NCBI GenBank assembly: GCA_027604185.1
Contig: JADGKB010000060.1
Span: 1 to 64,000 of the forward strand
Reading direction: 5' to 3'
DNA from: Boothiomyces macroporosus
Taxonomy: Eukaryota > Chytridiomycota > Chytridiomycetes > Rhizophydiales > Terramycetaceae
DNA: 64,000 nucleotides
Shown here: one piece after another, positions 10,471 to 22,500 of the stretch
Position numbering within the stretch: the stretch's first letter is position 1
Layout: each line of letters opens with the position of its first letter
Notes under the pieces: generated by a model
Database searches by the model: none
What the model was told of the DNA's origin: nothing
The model's input: only the letters and a program-made list of their open reading frames with translations
Translations under genes and position numbers: made by a program

Positions 10471-11403
10471 CTAAATTGGTTTAATTGACAGATTTGAAAA
10501 TTTCAAAGTATTTGAACCATGTGAGATGGTATTGCAGTCATTGTTTGCAGAACCACCATCCAGCCAAGACATGCCGTTTCCCCCTGTACCCCAAATTGAA
10601 AATACTAGAGTCATGCCACCGTTGAAAGCATCGCCCATTGCCTCCAACTCTCCAGTTGAAGGGAATTGTGGGTCTCCGCTGCCCCCGCAAGTCGAATCAC
10701 TAATGGCTGGGAAAGAAACTGATTGACCGTTTTGTGAAATTGTTTGGTCGACAGAGGTCAAAACACCATTAGTAGCCCTAAAGTAAGTTGAAACAGTGAA
10801 TGGTTGCATCGAGTTGAACTGTCTATAAGGACCAAACACATTCAAAGATCTAGAATTCCTTCCACATCCCCAGTGATCGCAGTTACCGGAAGAACCAGTA
10901 CAAGAATGAGAAGTGACTTGAGTAGCAGCCGCGTTGGCTTCAAACACATCAAATTCTGTGCAGGTACCTTGGGCATCACAATAGCCAGTTCCTTGTGTCA
11001 AGTCAATCTTACCTATTGGTGTATTGAGATTCATCTGAGAAAAATATAGGGCAGCGTTGAACCCACATTGCATCTGAGAGACATCAACGTCAAAAGTCAA
11101 TACCTTGTTGTTGAGTTGGAATGGAAAGTGCCTATTTCCACTTTCATCAGTCAAGTACATTCTTGATCCACCGTTTTGCATGGACATTTGAATTCCACCT
11201 TGGAACGAGGATATCCCAAAAGTCGAGTAGTCCCTAGATGGACCACTAGCAGTATCAATTATCACGCCGGTAGCTTTCCAATAGCAATTGCTGCTGGTTT
11301 CGCAGTAGTATAATGGCATCGACAATAGCCCATTTGCAGCTGTAGAAGGTATTGATTGGAGGTTTGCAAGGACAGATACTATAGTGATCAGCAGAGGGAA
11401 CAT
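10471..11403 (-). CDS. Secreted GH7 glycoside hydrolase, compact (copy 1)
   Basis: Cellulase of glycoside hydrolase family 7, 310 aa with a signal peptide (MFPLLITIVSVLANLQS...). Family blocks: LTFDVDVSQMQCGFNAALYF, GYCDAQ, the catalytic ExDxxE motif in EFDVFEAN, and LVFSIWG..GNGMSWLDG. It acts on beta-1,4-glucan outside the cell. At about 290 mature residues it is much shorter than textbook fungal GH7 enzymes (over 400), lacks a cellulose-binding module and lacks several tunnel loops, so endo-type action is possible. No intron. A TATA-like GCTATAAAAC lies about 30 bp upstream (minus strand, near 11429-11438), and AATAAA follows the stop directly. Its central 546 bp are identical to copy 2. 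Confidence 0.9.
   Translation of the reverse strand: MFPLLITIVSVLANLQSIPSTAANGLLSMPLYYCETSSNCYWKATGVIIDTASGPSRDYSTFGISSFQGGIQMSMQNGGSRMYLTDESGNRHFPFQLNNKVLTFDVDVSQMQCGFNAALYFSQMNLNTPIGKIDLTQGTGYCDAQGTCTEFDVFEANAAATQVTSHSCTGSSGNCDHWGCGRNSRSLNVFGPYRQFNSMQPFTVSTYFRATNGVLTSVDQTISQNGQSVSFPAISDSTCGGSGDPQFPSTGELEAMGDAFNGGMTLVFSIWGTGGNGMSWLDGGSANNDCNTISHGSNTLKFSNLSIKPI
10636..11181. repeat. Perfect 546-bp tract shared with 12162-12707 (copy A)
   Basis: By eye every base, including third codon positions, matches the tract at 12162-12707 (constant offset 1526). On both sides the two GH7 genes diverge at once: outside the tract even the protein sequences differ clearly. The tract encodes residues from just after the SMQNGG motif start to GELEAM, covering the catalytic residues. 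Confidence 0.9.
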
Positions 11404-11996
11404 ATTGGTAAAACTGTGTGATTTCCAGTTTTATAGCCAACTTTGGTCCTAGAATTTTAGGCTAAAAGTTTGCTTGTAGATGGCATAAGATTCTTTTTTG
11501 TCACATGGACAAACATAAAATCTACCTATGCAATATCATCAGATTTAACTGCATTTAGATAACGAACCAAGAGAAATCGTTCCATCAATATGGCTATACC
11601 AGTTGTTCCATGACTCTACGAGTGAATGATGAATTGATAACTACTAACTGGTGCGGCATGTCCAAGCGGTGAGCATGAGCCAGCAAGAAAAATTCTGGAA
11701 AGGTGCAGGTATACAAAAAAACTAGTTGCAATAGCTGATCATTAATAAACTAGTTCTAAAATTGATTCTGACTCTAACTAGCCATTGGCCTATGGCAAAT
11801 TAGAGCAGTTCCATCCAAGGGTATGTTTAACAGTCATGTGAACAAATGGACACACTCAGTCACGCTTCTTAAAGAAATCACCATTTGTGGATCCATTGAC
11901 TTTGTATCAACTTTAATCTTGAATATCAAAGTATCCCGTACACTACACACGCACAATATAGATTTCAGGAAAGCAAAACTTTATTTGAATGCTGTA
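11404..11996. other. Intergenic between the two GH7 genes
   Basis: A 593-bp spacer. The first 40 bp hold the copy 1 promoter. The rest contains only a short open frame at 11823-12014 without resemblance to anything. No repeat or mobile-element ends seen, so the tandem duplication left no visible scar. Confidence 0.55.
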
Positions 11997-12923
11997 CTAC
12001 AACGAGCGCAATGAAAGATTGTAAAACTTCAAGGTATTCGAACCATGAGATACGGTGTTGCAGTCATTGTTTGCATAACCACCATCCAGCCAAGACATTC
12101 CATTTCCACCAGATCCCCAAATCGAGAACACCAAGGTCATTCCGTTATTAAAGGCAGAGCTCATTGCCTCCAACTCTCCAGTTGAAGGGAATTGTGGGTC
12201 TCCGCTGCCCCCGCAAGTCGAATCACTAATGGCTGGGAAAGAAACTGATTGACCGTTTTGTGAAATTGTTTGGTCGACAGAGGTCAAAACACCATTAGTA
12301 GCCCTAAAGTAAGTTGAAACAGTGAATGGTTGCATCGAGTTGAACTGTCTATAAGGACCAAACACATTCAAAGATCTAGAATTCCTTCCACATCCCCAGT
12401 GATCGCAGTTACCGGAAGAACCAGTACAAGAATGAGAAGTGACTTGAGTAGCAGCCGCGTTGGCTTCAAACACATCAAATTCTGTGCAGGTACCTTGGGC
12501 ATCACAATAGCCAGTTCCTTGTGTCAAGTCAATCTTACCTATTGGTGTATTGAGATTCATCTGAGAAAAATATAGGGCAGCGTTGAACCCACATTGCATC
12601 TGAGAGACATCAACGTCAAAAGTCAATACCTTGTTGTTGAGTTGGAATGGAAAGTGCCTATTTCCACTTTCATCAGTCAAGTACATTCTTGATCCACCGT
12701 TTTGCATAGACATTTGTACTCCATTAGGGATGGAAGATACTCCATGTCCACCATAGTTTGTCGATGGCTTGTTTCCCTCATCAATGATCAACCCAGTCCA
12801 CTTTGTTGAACACCCGTTAGAGTCACAGTATTGCAAAGGCATAGACATTTGCCCATTAGATGCAGCGTTTTTGATAGAATCAGCAGATACGTAAAGGAAT
12901 GCAGTGAATACCAAAGTTTTCAT
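11997..12923 (-). CDS. Secreted GH7 glycoside hydrolase, compact (copy 2)
   Basis: Paralogue of copy 1, 308 aa, with signal peptide MKTLVFTAFLYVSADS. The same catalytic EFDVFEAN block and Cys pattern are present. The N-terminal ~75 residues and the C-terminal ~55 residues differ from copy 1, whereas the middle 182 codons are identical at DNA level. TATA element CATATAAAAGG (minus strand, 12947-12957) lies about 25-35 bp before the ATG, implying a 5' leader of only a few bases. No intron. Confidence 0.9.
   Translation of the reverse strand: MKTLVFTAFLYVSADSIKNAASNGQMSMPLQYCDSNGCSTKWTGLIIDEGNKPSTNYGGHGVSSIPNGVQMSMQNGGSRMYLTDESGNRHFPFQLNNKVLTFDVDVSQMQCGFNAALYFSQMNLNTPIGKIDLTQGTGYCDAQGTCTEFDVFEANAAATQVTSHSCTGSSGNCDHWGCGRNSRSLNVFGPYRQFNSMQPFTVSTYFRATNGVLTSVDQTISQNGQSVSFPAISDSTCGGSGDPQFPSTGELEAMSSAFNNGMTLVFSIWGSGGNGMSWLDGGYANNDCNTVSHGSNTLKFYNLSLRSL
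12162..12707. repeat. Perfect 546-bp tract shared with 10636-11181 (copy B)
   Basis: Partner of the tract at 10636-11181. It ends at a G/A difference (11182 versus 12708), followed by eight identical bases and then full divergence. Recent gene conversion between the tandem GH7 genes is the simplest explanation. Confidence 0.9.
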
Positions 12924-13802
12924 TGCAGTTGATGGAATCTACGCGCCTTTTATATGCTTCCATGGTCTTTCAAGTTTAGGCTAAAGCAGATATGATTGAC
13001 TGCGGCTCTATCTTGTTTGGTCACGTTGGTGCACAAGTTTGTCTGGCACCACTTGTATTTGCAATAGTAGTGTGAACATGGAATAAAGGAAATCTGAATT
13101 TGAATTCCCTTAGCTCACAAAGAAAACTCTTTTCTTAGGAATTTTTAAAATGGTACTTTCTTAAACTTTACCCTCGGTAATGCTTTCAAGTTACCTGCAA
13201 GAGTACTCCAATTACAATGTCTCCGGGTTATAATATAAGGTTATACTTATCGATACATTTGGTTGAAGCATGTATTGGGGGTGGCAGTGCTAACAGTCTG
13301 ATGACCTTTGGTTCTTTGGTAGTCACGATACTCTTAAAAACAGTTCAGTGCGTGTGTCTCTATGGAGGGATAAAATACACTTCAAGCTAAATCTAATGCA
13401 GGCTGATTCTAGACCTTGTAACAGCATGTAGTTGATTTTAGATGCAGTTAATCAGTCAAGAAGCTCTCATGAACAACATTTCTCTACACGAATGAGTATT
13501 GCTCGCTTACCAGCTTAATCATCCTCAGCGATGGCATTGAAAGCAGGTTAGCAATGCTACAGAGACATAAGGGTATTATACCTAATGGAGCTCAAGTTCA
13601 GCAGATCTTCTCAAGTTGTAATCATAGATAAGCGTTGATTCCATACCAGTTACAAAGACTGAATTGAAGTTTGTCTCTCAAACAAGTTTGAAACTATTCG
13701 CCAGTGTCTCTCCGTTTATCGTATCGAATTTCGCTCAGGTTGGCAGTTGCTCACTGAGAATTTCAAGAGTAAACAACCTACGCGTTTTGCCAATTTTAGT
13801 TT
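12924..13802. other. Gene-free spacer
   Basis: About 880 bp with no supported gene on either strand. The first ~35 bp hold the GH7 copy 2 TATA box. The remainder has many stops in all frames, and I see no tRNA, repeat or element ends. Confidence 0.6.
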
Positions 13803-14292
13803 ATGAACAGCATATACGTTTCCGTTGATAAACGACACTACAGTCTCCCAAATGACCTTCCTCGACCAATTGTAGATGCACCAGCGCCTATCAATCAAAT
13901 CGCAGCTAGGTTTTACACACTAATAGTAGTGCCGAACCAGTAGATTTGGATGAAATCCGTCTGGATATGCCTGCCCCTGATGAGCCTTTGATTCAACAAG
14001 TCGACGAAACCATGTTTGAAAAGGTATGACGTTTATTAATTTCCGATGTGCGGTACAGTAAAACAAATCACCTTATACATTTGGGGTGGAGTCGAAGCTC
14101 TGTCCGAGGGAGTTGCGGACTTTCTTGGAATAACTACACCCAGGTATGAAGTGTATATGGACGACGCTATAGAATTCGAAAACCAACGTGAGGTAAAAAA
14201 CACTAACACAGTCGCTGCTCCGCCAGGAACAAGAATCGCAGCAAGCAAAGCTATTAGCCAATGCCCTTTCTGATGTCACTCGTTTATCGTAA
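13803..14292 (+). CDS. FAM177-family protein (one junction unresolved)
   Basis: Small conserved protein of unknown biochemical role. The segment ALSEGVADFLGITTPRYEVYMDD matches the FAM177 core (CDFLGE.IA..LGI.TPKYQYAID.Y). Exon 1 starts at ATG 13803. A 20-nt intron (13910-13929) leads into a proline/acid-rich exon ending MFEK at 14023. The core is in another frame from about 14040, and a 19-nt intron (14193-14211) leads to the C-terminus ending DVTRLS. The MFEK-core junction does not work: the only obvious intron, 14024-14058 (35 nt), leaves an immediate stop. A base error, an unusual splice site or a frameshift may be present. Only 31 bp separate its stop from the ALIX start. Confidence 0.65.
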
Positions 14293-14323
14293 AATTTCTT
14301 CAAATAAACTTTGTCAAATCAAA

Positions 14324-17083
14324 ATGTTGAAAATCCCATTCAAAAAGACTGAGGAAATCTCCTTTGCAGAGCCTCTAAAGTCTGCGATTCTCAACATATT
14401 CAACGAAGATCCGTCTGCCTATTCGGATGATTTTGAAACGCTGGAAGGATTGCGACAATCTATTTTGGAGCCGCAGGTTCATGAAGCAAGCGCAAATGCC
14501 CACTTGACGTATACGGATTTTAACCATAGTTATTACGCTCAGTTGCATTATTTGGAATCAAAATTTGTCTTTAATGAGCAGAACGTAAGGATGATCTAAT
14601 GCAGATTAAAATATTCTTTACCTGGGGAAATGCATTCGGAAAGAAAGAGTTTGTCAGTAGCCATAACATTGGATTTGAAAAGGCAAGCATTCTGTTCAAT
14701 TTGGGAGCGATATATTGTCAGTTGGCGGATCAAGCTGGAACAACTTCAGAGGAAGGAATCAAAAAATCCGCCGCATACTATCAAGTACTATTAGTCTGAT
14801 ATAGCAATCCGCAGGGGCATTTCAATGTATTTTAGATAACCTCCATGCTTGGGATATCAGTAGCACTGCAAATACGCAACTCAACGCATTAACCAACTTG
14901 ATGCTTGCCCAGGCTCAAGAAGTGTTCCTACTTAAAGCGATTGCAGGTATATGCTTTTTAATTCAAGGTAAAATGAGGGAAGGGACTCTGGCAAAGTTAG
15001 CGATGCAAGTTTCAACATTCTATAGCATTTCTCATGAAATTGCAGCACAAACATCGTTGTTTGACAAGGTAGATGCATTCTAAACTAGCAATGGTTGTCT
15101 TGTATGCAAGCAAAGCAACACCATTTCTGTGCTGTAGCAAGATATTGTAACTTTTGTTTAATGCAGATAAATCAATAGAAGTTGAAGCTGCTGGGAAATA
15201 TGGAGAGCAAGTTGGATGGCTGGCTGCAAGTTTGGAAGCTACCAAGGCAGCGAGCGAAAAGAATATTATTAAAAACCTGTCAATGCCGGCTCTTGAAACA
15301 GAGATGAAGGTATTTCAAGTCTCATTCAGAATTTTGCTTCAACCGTGGATAATGCATTCCAAAGAGCAAACAAGGACAATGACAAGATATACATGGAAGC
15401 TGTTCCGGCAGTAGCTAACTTGGACCCGCTTCCTCCAGCTAGAATGGTTAATCCAACACCTATTCCGGAATTGTCTGCTTTGTCTGCTTTTATTACACAG
15501 CCATTATTCAGAAACCTGGTTCCTTTAAAAATTCATCAAGCAGCCTCCAAGTATTCCTACAAAAAAGATCAACTAATTAAAAGTGTTACTGACAAACTGA
15601 ATGAAGGAACAGGACTTGCCCAAAGGTAACATGCATTGATATTAGTATTCTGGCCTCCCTTAGATTGCCTGGATCGATTGAGGCGTTAGAACAGCCAATT
15701 GGACTACCAAATACTGTCATCGAAAGGTCAAAAGAAGTAAGAGAAAAAAGCGGAGCTAGAGGAATTGAAACTTTGTGGGCGACTTTGACAAAATCTGCCG
15801 CACAAGACTGGGATATTCTGAAGGAGTGTATTGCTCTGCTTGATCAGGAAGAAAAGGAAGATGAACAGTCCCGATCTGCTCACGGTGCAAAATGGACTAG
15901 AACCCCTTCTTCAACCTTGACAAGAAATTTACGGGATAAGTGCTATGAATACAAAACTAAAATGGAAACAGCAGATAAATCAAACGAAATCGTTCGAGGA
16001 AAAATTGATACAAATATTGCATTGATTGAGCACCTGGGATCTAGCCAAAAAGAATTGGAAGCATCTATACCTTCAAGCACTCAAGCATCAACTTTAGCAT
16101 TGAAAGATCCAAACCTGAAAATCCTAAAACAAAATTTGGACTTGTTGAACCAAAATATCAAATCTCGAGCAGAGCTGATCCAAAGAATAAAAAAGTTGGG
16201 AGAAAGCGATGATATTGGGCCAGCACTCACACAAAATGCAATCTCTAATTCCCCATTGGATGAATCAGTATTGTTTGATCAACAAATTAAAATTTATCAA
16301 AACGATATTGATTTATCAGAAAGGCTATTGGCTGATCAGGAAAAATTGATGGATGTGATCACATCTGCCAACAAAACTTTTATGGATTCTAGACAGACAA
16401 ACACTATGATTAGAGAACGTGAAGAAGCACTATCTAATTTGGATAGGGCATACAAGGTTTTTAGAGATATTTCTGGTAATTTGGAAGAAGGGATCAAGTT
16501 TTACAATGATTTAGAATCAGTTTTACACAAACTTCGCCAGCAAATCCAAGATTATTGCAAAGGCCGATCATTTGATAGCCAGCGATTGATCCAGCAGTTT
16601 TCCAATATGAGTATGAATTCCAGTTATGCTCAACAAGCATCCCAGCCTTTGTATGGTGGCCCAACCAACTACAGTCCAGCGCCGTCCTACAATCAGCCTC
16701 AACCTCAACCTCAGCCAGGTGTTTGGAATCCTAGCCAAGCAAGGCCGCAGTATGGCTATCCACAATCTGGAGGGCAACAAACAGTTCCTGGCGGATGGAA
16801 TCGGCCTCCAGATTCTTATCAAAACTACCACCAACCCCAATTTTCTCCGCAGAGTGCCCAGTCACAACCATACCAACCTAGGGCGTATCAACCAAACCAA
16901 CCATTTCCGCAAGGATACGGCAATCTTCCGCCTCCCGGACACAGTGCTTACCCCGGACAGTATCATTCTGGCCAGCAGATGCCTCCTGGACAATTCTCTC
17001 AACAGTCTGGGCAATTGCCACCACCTTCAGGATATACTCCACCGGTATATTGGAATCAAAGCGGTCAAAGACCTCAGCAATAG
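14324..17083 (+). CDS. ALIX/Bro1/Rim20-type BRO1-domain ESCRT adaptor
   Basis: ESCRT-associated scaffold of 872 aa, the length of human ALIX. Order: BRO1 domain (about 1-370; FTWGNAFGKK, GFEKASILFNLGAIYCQLA, LAQAQEVFLLKAI..MREGTLAKLA), coiled-coil V domain (about 370-720), including the conserved YC.GR motif in IQDYCKGRSF, and a Gln/Pro/Tyr-rich tail (about 725-872). In fungi such proteins work in multivesicular-body sorting (Bro1) or alkaline-pH signalling (Rim20); the Pro-rich tail fits ALIX/Bro1 better. Seven introns: 14585-14604, 14785-14804, 14947-14967, 15069-15088, 15147-15166, 15310-15329 and 15626-15645 (20-21 nt). The frame closes exactly. ATG 14324 gives the expected MLKIPFKKTEEISF start. 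Confidence 0.93.
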
Positions 17084-17407
17084 TTTTAAAATAAATGTTT
17101 TATGTGGCGAGTAGTCATTTCTCATGGTGAATAGTCTTTGCACGTCCATGCTTGGCGCACGATAATCAAATGATCCACTTAGTTGAACAGTAAAGAAATA
17201 CGCAACGGGATGATATCCCATTCATCTATTCTTCCTGCCAGTGTTCGCGGCTCTTATTTAGGCAACTCTCCCTTTTGATTTTTTCCAAAAGTAATTATGA
17301 TCACGCTATTTCGCGTTGCCGATGGTCAGTGACCCACCGATCTCACGTTCTCATAAATTCGGAGTTCCAAATCTTTATAACTAGGGGGGTTCGTATCATT
17401 TTATTAC

Positions 17408-18103
17408 ATGATTGCACAAGCCAGCAAATCATTAGATAGAGCACTCGCGTATCACGCCTATTTAGCATGCATTGCTGTCGTGGTGGCCTGCGTTCTCGGA
17501 GTATATATATGTAGAAAACCTAGATCAAGTAGAAATCACTTGAAAGTAGACTTGCGGGAGGTCAAGGTAGATAGTATCCAGCCATTGAAGCCCACAATAG
17601 AAGACATCCCTCCAATCCCCAAAGCCCATAAAAAATCTAAAGCAATTGATCACTCGCCAAATAGAACTGTAACTCTAAATAGAATATCATCGTTACCCAT
17701 CACGCTAGACACTAGAAAATCATCATTGCAACCTTCAATTGGAGAGAGAAAGAGCTCCCTATACACTTCTCCATCTCTCCAGTTCAATTCAGAAACAAAT
17801 CAATTAGAATCCATCTCTGCTCATAGATTATACTCTTCTGCCATATTTAGTGAGAGCGAGATGGAATCCATTCAAAAATACCTGCCAAAAACAATTCAAG
17901 AGGAGAATCGGAAAGAAGCAGATTATATTCAAGTGCTAGATGCGTACATTGAAGATTACTTCATTCAAGAGGAATTATCGGTCCTGCAAAAGGATCGGGG
18001 AAAGTCAGACTGCGATGGTCTCATCAAGCCTACTGCTGTTAAACCGCCACAAAAGGTCTTGTTCCAGTATAATATCAATGAAGATACTCCAGAGTTCTGG
18101 TAA
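17408..18103 (+). CDS. Single-pass membrane protein, unknown function
   Basis: 231 aa, no intron. A single hydrophobic helix at about residues 16-35 (AYLACIAVVVACVLGVYIC) is followed by a basic stop-transfer CRKPRSS, so the long hydrophilic part probably faces the cytosol. This part is rich in Ser, Lys and Pro, has TRKSSLQ and ERKSSLY phosphosite-like repeats, and contains an acidic segment (YIQVLDAYIEDYF) near the end. I recognise no domain. Codon use and the long open frame make it a credible gene. Confidence 0.7.
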   Translation: MIAQASKSLDRALAYHAYLACIAVVVACVLGVYICRKPRSSRNHLKVDLREVKVDSIQPLKPTIEDIPPIPKAHKKSKAIDHSPNRTVTLNRISSLPITLDTRKSSLQPSIGERKSSLYTSPSLQFNSETNQLESISAHRLYSSAIFSESEMESIQKYLPKTIQEENRKEADYIQVLDAYIEDYFIQEELSVLQKDRGKSDCDGLIKPTAVKPPQKVLFQYNINEDTPEFW

Positions 18104-18299
18104 TATATCCGTTTTTTCAAGTGTATTAATTCCGCATTTTCTCACAGTATCGTAGGCATTAGTTTATCAGCATTCTCCCATTTCCCAATCCATTGGCGGG
18201 CTGGTTCTATCACCTGTTATCAGGTTTTGACATGAACAGCTAAATTTTGGCGCACAGATGGAGATGCTTGGAAATGGAAAATAAGTTTGAAATTTTAAA

Positions 18300-19547
18300 A
18301 TGAGCTTGCGAAAAACTCCAAAAACGCCTGTTCCCATTACATCCTCAAGGGAAATCCTAGTGGTTGGTAATTCGTAATAATATTAGGATTAAATCCGGCT
18401 TTTCAATCTACATTACACCTTGACAATTTCAGACCAGGACATGTGAATAGAGCAGCTAGGAAATGCAACTCTATTGGAGGCAAAGGCCAAAATTTTGCAA
18501 TCGCTTGCTCACAGTATGGAGAAACCGACAAGATTACCGTCCTGCAGATGACTGGGGGTATGACTGGTTCGTATATTGTTTCTTACTTGGATGAGCTGTC
18601 TATCGAGCACATTACCAGTACATATAACTAACCTAGTTCCTATATCAAAGACTACTAGGACTTGCACAACGGTTTTGGACAAAAAAACAGGTTCAATGAC
18701 TGAGCTAATTGTAATTTTTAGTTTATTGTAGGAACCCGCAGGAAGAATAGAGATTAAAGAAAGACAAATCCTCGAAGAAACAATTAAAAAGATTGTTCCG
18801 AATTCGAAACGATTGGAAGGAATCGCGTTGTGTGGCACGTTACCCCCAGGATTATCTGGTTCAACTTACTCTTTAATTGCCCAACTAAAACCGGATGACT
18901 GTGTGGTGCTACTGGATGCATATCAGAATATTGAGTGTTTAAACACAAGAAAAGTAAATATCTTGAAAATCAATTCTGAAGAATCTAGAAAGCTTGTTGG
19001 GGCTCATGAAGATATGGATCTCGTTGATGTTGCTAAAACCATTCTACAACAGTACCAACTTAGAATCTTGGCGATCACTGGTATTTTAATTTAACTCAGA
19101 TGGGCCTTCCACAGCGTATTTATTTGAACAAGGAGCTCAAACAAAAATGCATACATACGATATACCGTCTCTGGAAAGTGTTATTCAGGATTATGATTTT
19201 AGTAATTCTCCTCTATCCTCATCGATTACTTCAAGTCTTCCAGAAGCTACTGGTGAAGCTTTCCAGTCAAGAGTCGGGTCACACCAAAACTTGGCAAGCA
19301 TGGGAGATTCGCAAGACTTGCTGTTAAATCCACTTGGGGCTGGAGATACCTGTTCTGCTATATTTTTATTAGAATATTTAGATACAAAGGTAATTCATTT
19401 TAAATATAGAATGCCAGTCTAGCTTATCAACATGGTCTTGCTGCTGCGAGTGCCAGCTGCTTGATGATTGACAACACCAGTCATTTCGATAAAAGAATCA
19501 AAGAATTGATATTTGACCAAATCACAATGGAAACATCAATATTATAA
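18300..19547 (+). CDS. PfkB-family sugar kinase
   Basis: Ribokinase/PfkB-superfamily kinase of 382 aa. The N-terminal VGLNPAFQSTLHL...PGHVNRA....IGGKGQNFAIA matches the phosphofructokinase-1-P / tagatose kinase subgroup, and the C-terminal NPLGAGDTCSAIF carries the anion hole and catalytic Asp of PfkB signature 2. The substrate, presumably a phosphorylated or free hexose, cannot be fixed from sequence. Introns: 18367-18386 (20), 18618-18636 (19), 18711-18731 (21), 19081-19099 (19) and 19390-19409 (20). Spliced length is a multiple of three. It ends 26 bp from the midasin stop (tail to tail). Confidence 0.9.
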
Positions 19548-19573
19548 ATAAAATCTTTGATTAATGTCACAAT

Positions 19574-22500
19574 TTATTGGTTGATAAACATAAAGAATTG
19601 GCGAAGAGTATCTGACAAGATCTCTGGAAGCTTTTCAATATTTCTTACTACAACATAGTAATCGAATGGAAAAGTATCCATGTATCTCTCAACTTTAAGT
19701 ATTGGCTTGTTTGTCACCGAATCAAAATCGTATGATACGCTAGACATGTTTAGAATTGAATCCTTTTCTGGCCGAGTGTCCAGCATGATAAACACTATTG
19801 CAATTCGTTCTTCTGCTGCAGCACGTACTCTGGCTTTGATGTATTCGTGGTCATCACACAGACCATCAGAAAGTATTAGCTGTAGCTGCCATAAGTCGCT
19901 TGTCTGAGATAGCTGTCGTGAATGCCTGAGTATTTCTAGTGATTGTTCCATCAGTAATTTCACCTTTGTCTTTTCTTGCTTGAAAGTAAATGATTGGATC
20001 ACTTGTGCCCCAGCTTCGTCCGACCAAGGCTTTTCGAATGGATGCAACAGTAGTACCTCTTCGCCAAAACTGAGCACGGATATCTCACCAACTTCTAATT
20101 GTGCTAAAGCATTAGTGATTAATGTGAGAGATTCATATGCTAATTGAACAGAGTGCGTGGATGACATTGATAAAGAATCGTCAATTGCAATCATAATTTG
20201 GTAGGTTCTTTTGGACGGCTTCGTTCTGCGTAACCAAATTTTATCCTTTTTGAATTGAGACGCAATATAGGATATGATCTTTCTCATATTTAACCTTTTC
20301 CCAGTTCTGTAATCTCCTTTTAATTTGGTAGAAAGTGTCGGCTCCAGTATTAACCGTAGTTGTTCACACAACAAGAATGAAAAATCTCTGGTCAAAGTTG
20401 TATAATTTTTCCAAAGCTCTTTTGAAACCTGAGGATCTTGACCACTCTTTCTCCATTCAGACATTTTTTGTTCAAGAATTAAACGGAGTTGATCATAGTC
20501 TAATACTTTATCACTATCTCCAAGCTCTATTATCCTATCGTCGTCCGCAAATTGTGTATCACTGAGATGAGTGATTTTCATAGAGTTTTCTACTTCATTG
20601 ATCAAATCGTCATTTGTTGGATCTGGGTATTCTTCTCTATCCACTTCCATTTCTTCTTCATCTTCTACCTTGGATTTAAGTTGTCCACCAACACCTTTAT
20701 TCTGTTCATTCGTTGAAGGTTCGATGGTAGCTGTTGGCTCTGTTGGTTCTTTTTGCTTGTCCATGTCATCCATATCCATTGACTCTTCTTCTCTATGTTG
20801 GTTTTCATTTTCCTCTTCCCCCAAAGCAGCTTTATCCATTTTGTCCAGCTGCTCTTTATCAGCAACTCCAAGGGCTTGATGGTCACCTTGATCTTCATCG
20901 TCCTCTTTCACATACTCAAAGTCTGCATTTTGAATATCAATGTCTTGTTTGCTTTCTGGTTGATTTTGCGGTTGATTTTCTTTAACACTGTCTGCGATAT
21001 CCCTTAGTCTGGACAACCACTTTTCCATCGCGTTTCCAACACTACGATGTGGATTTGGCTGAGATGAAATATCTTGTTTGTTGGAAGAATCCTTCATTTC
21101 GGATTTGCTAACTTGCTTGTTTGTCTTCTCTCCCCTTGCATCATCCGTATTAAGATCTTGGACAGAGTCTTGAACTTCTGAATTTCCTGCGTTATTTTGC
21201 TGGTCTTGAATGGAGCGATCCCCTCCTTTCCCTTCTACTCCAAATGGCTGATTAGATTCAGCTTTGCTTTGGTCTTGTGCATCTGTGCCTTGAAGTTCAC
21301 CTTGATCTTGATTATCGTCAATTTCGGGATTAGTATCACCTAGCCCATGAGCTGGTTCGTTTTCTGGTGATTCTTCCTCATCCTCGTTTTCATTTTCTGG
21401 TGATTCTGAATTTTCATCACCTTCATTATCTGGGGTTTCAGTTTCCTGTTCCAATTCTTCCAAGTCAGGCAAATTTGAATCTTCTAGATTTCCTTGGGTA
21501 TCAGGTTTATCAACATCCATTTCTTCCGATTGTTCCTGTTCTGGATTGGCATCTTCCATGTCATCTTCAGGCATGTTATTCATACCATCTTCATCACCAT
21601 CTAATTCCAAGTCTTCAGGCAAATCCATTTCATCATCTTGATTTTCATCCAGTCCATGGTCTTCTTTTACGTCAATACCATGACTGTCTTCATACTTATC
21701 TTCGGTATCTTCGTTAATTTTTCCCTGATCCTCTTGATTTTCTGTGGAAGCTTCTTGGGGCTCTTCCTTCTTGTCAGTCGGCTGTTCTTTAGAGTCTTTC
21801 TTTTTTTCATCCTCATTCTGGCCGTCTTCCTGTGCAGCTGTTTCAAGTTCTCCAGAGGGGTTATCCAAAGCAGAGTCTCGTTCAGTTTTTTCGTCTTTGC
21901 CATTGCCCTGATCTTGATCTTCATCTCCCCACATTTTCTCATCTATCACATCTGCCAAATCATCATCCAAGTTGCCCATTTGTTCATCTGGGTCTTCTCG
22001 ATTTTCATCTTCCTCTTCGTTTTCTTGGTTTTCATCATCGGAAACATCCTCCAAGGCACCATCAAAATCATTTTCCATTTCAATAGCATCATCTTCTTCT
22101 TTAAGGTCATTTTTATCAGGAGGTGGGGCCTTTTCTGTGTCATTCTTTAAACCTTCCACTTCATCCTGATTTTCAATTTCATCAGACACATCCTTCTTTC
22201 CTTCACCTTCACCAATACCCATGCCTTCCACGTTATCTTGCAAATCCCCTTCGTCCTCATTTTGATCTTCATCCTTGGGAATGCAGAAGCCATCCTTTAG
22301 TAAACCATAGAAAGTATTGGATAGAATGTACTGGAATTTCACAACAGATTTGTGGAACAAAACTAGCTCTTGCAGTCTGTAGAAGGTCATTAGAATACAC
22401 TGATGTACTAAAGGATAGAATCTCTGCAGCTGGAGCAGTAAAAACTTACGTTCAGTGGAATCTCCATTGATATTTGTTAAAAATTTGGACCAGGTGTCGC

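Noticed and set aside
10804..11049. Identical 81-codon plus-strand frame also present at 12330-12575
   Set aside because: It is antisense to the GH7 catalytic core; identity between the two copies follows from the conversion tract.
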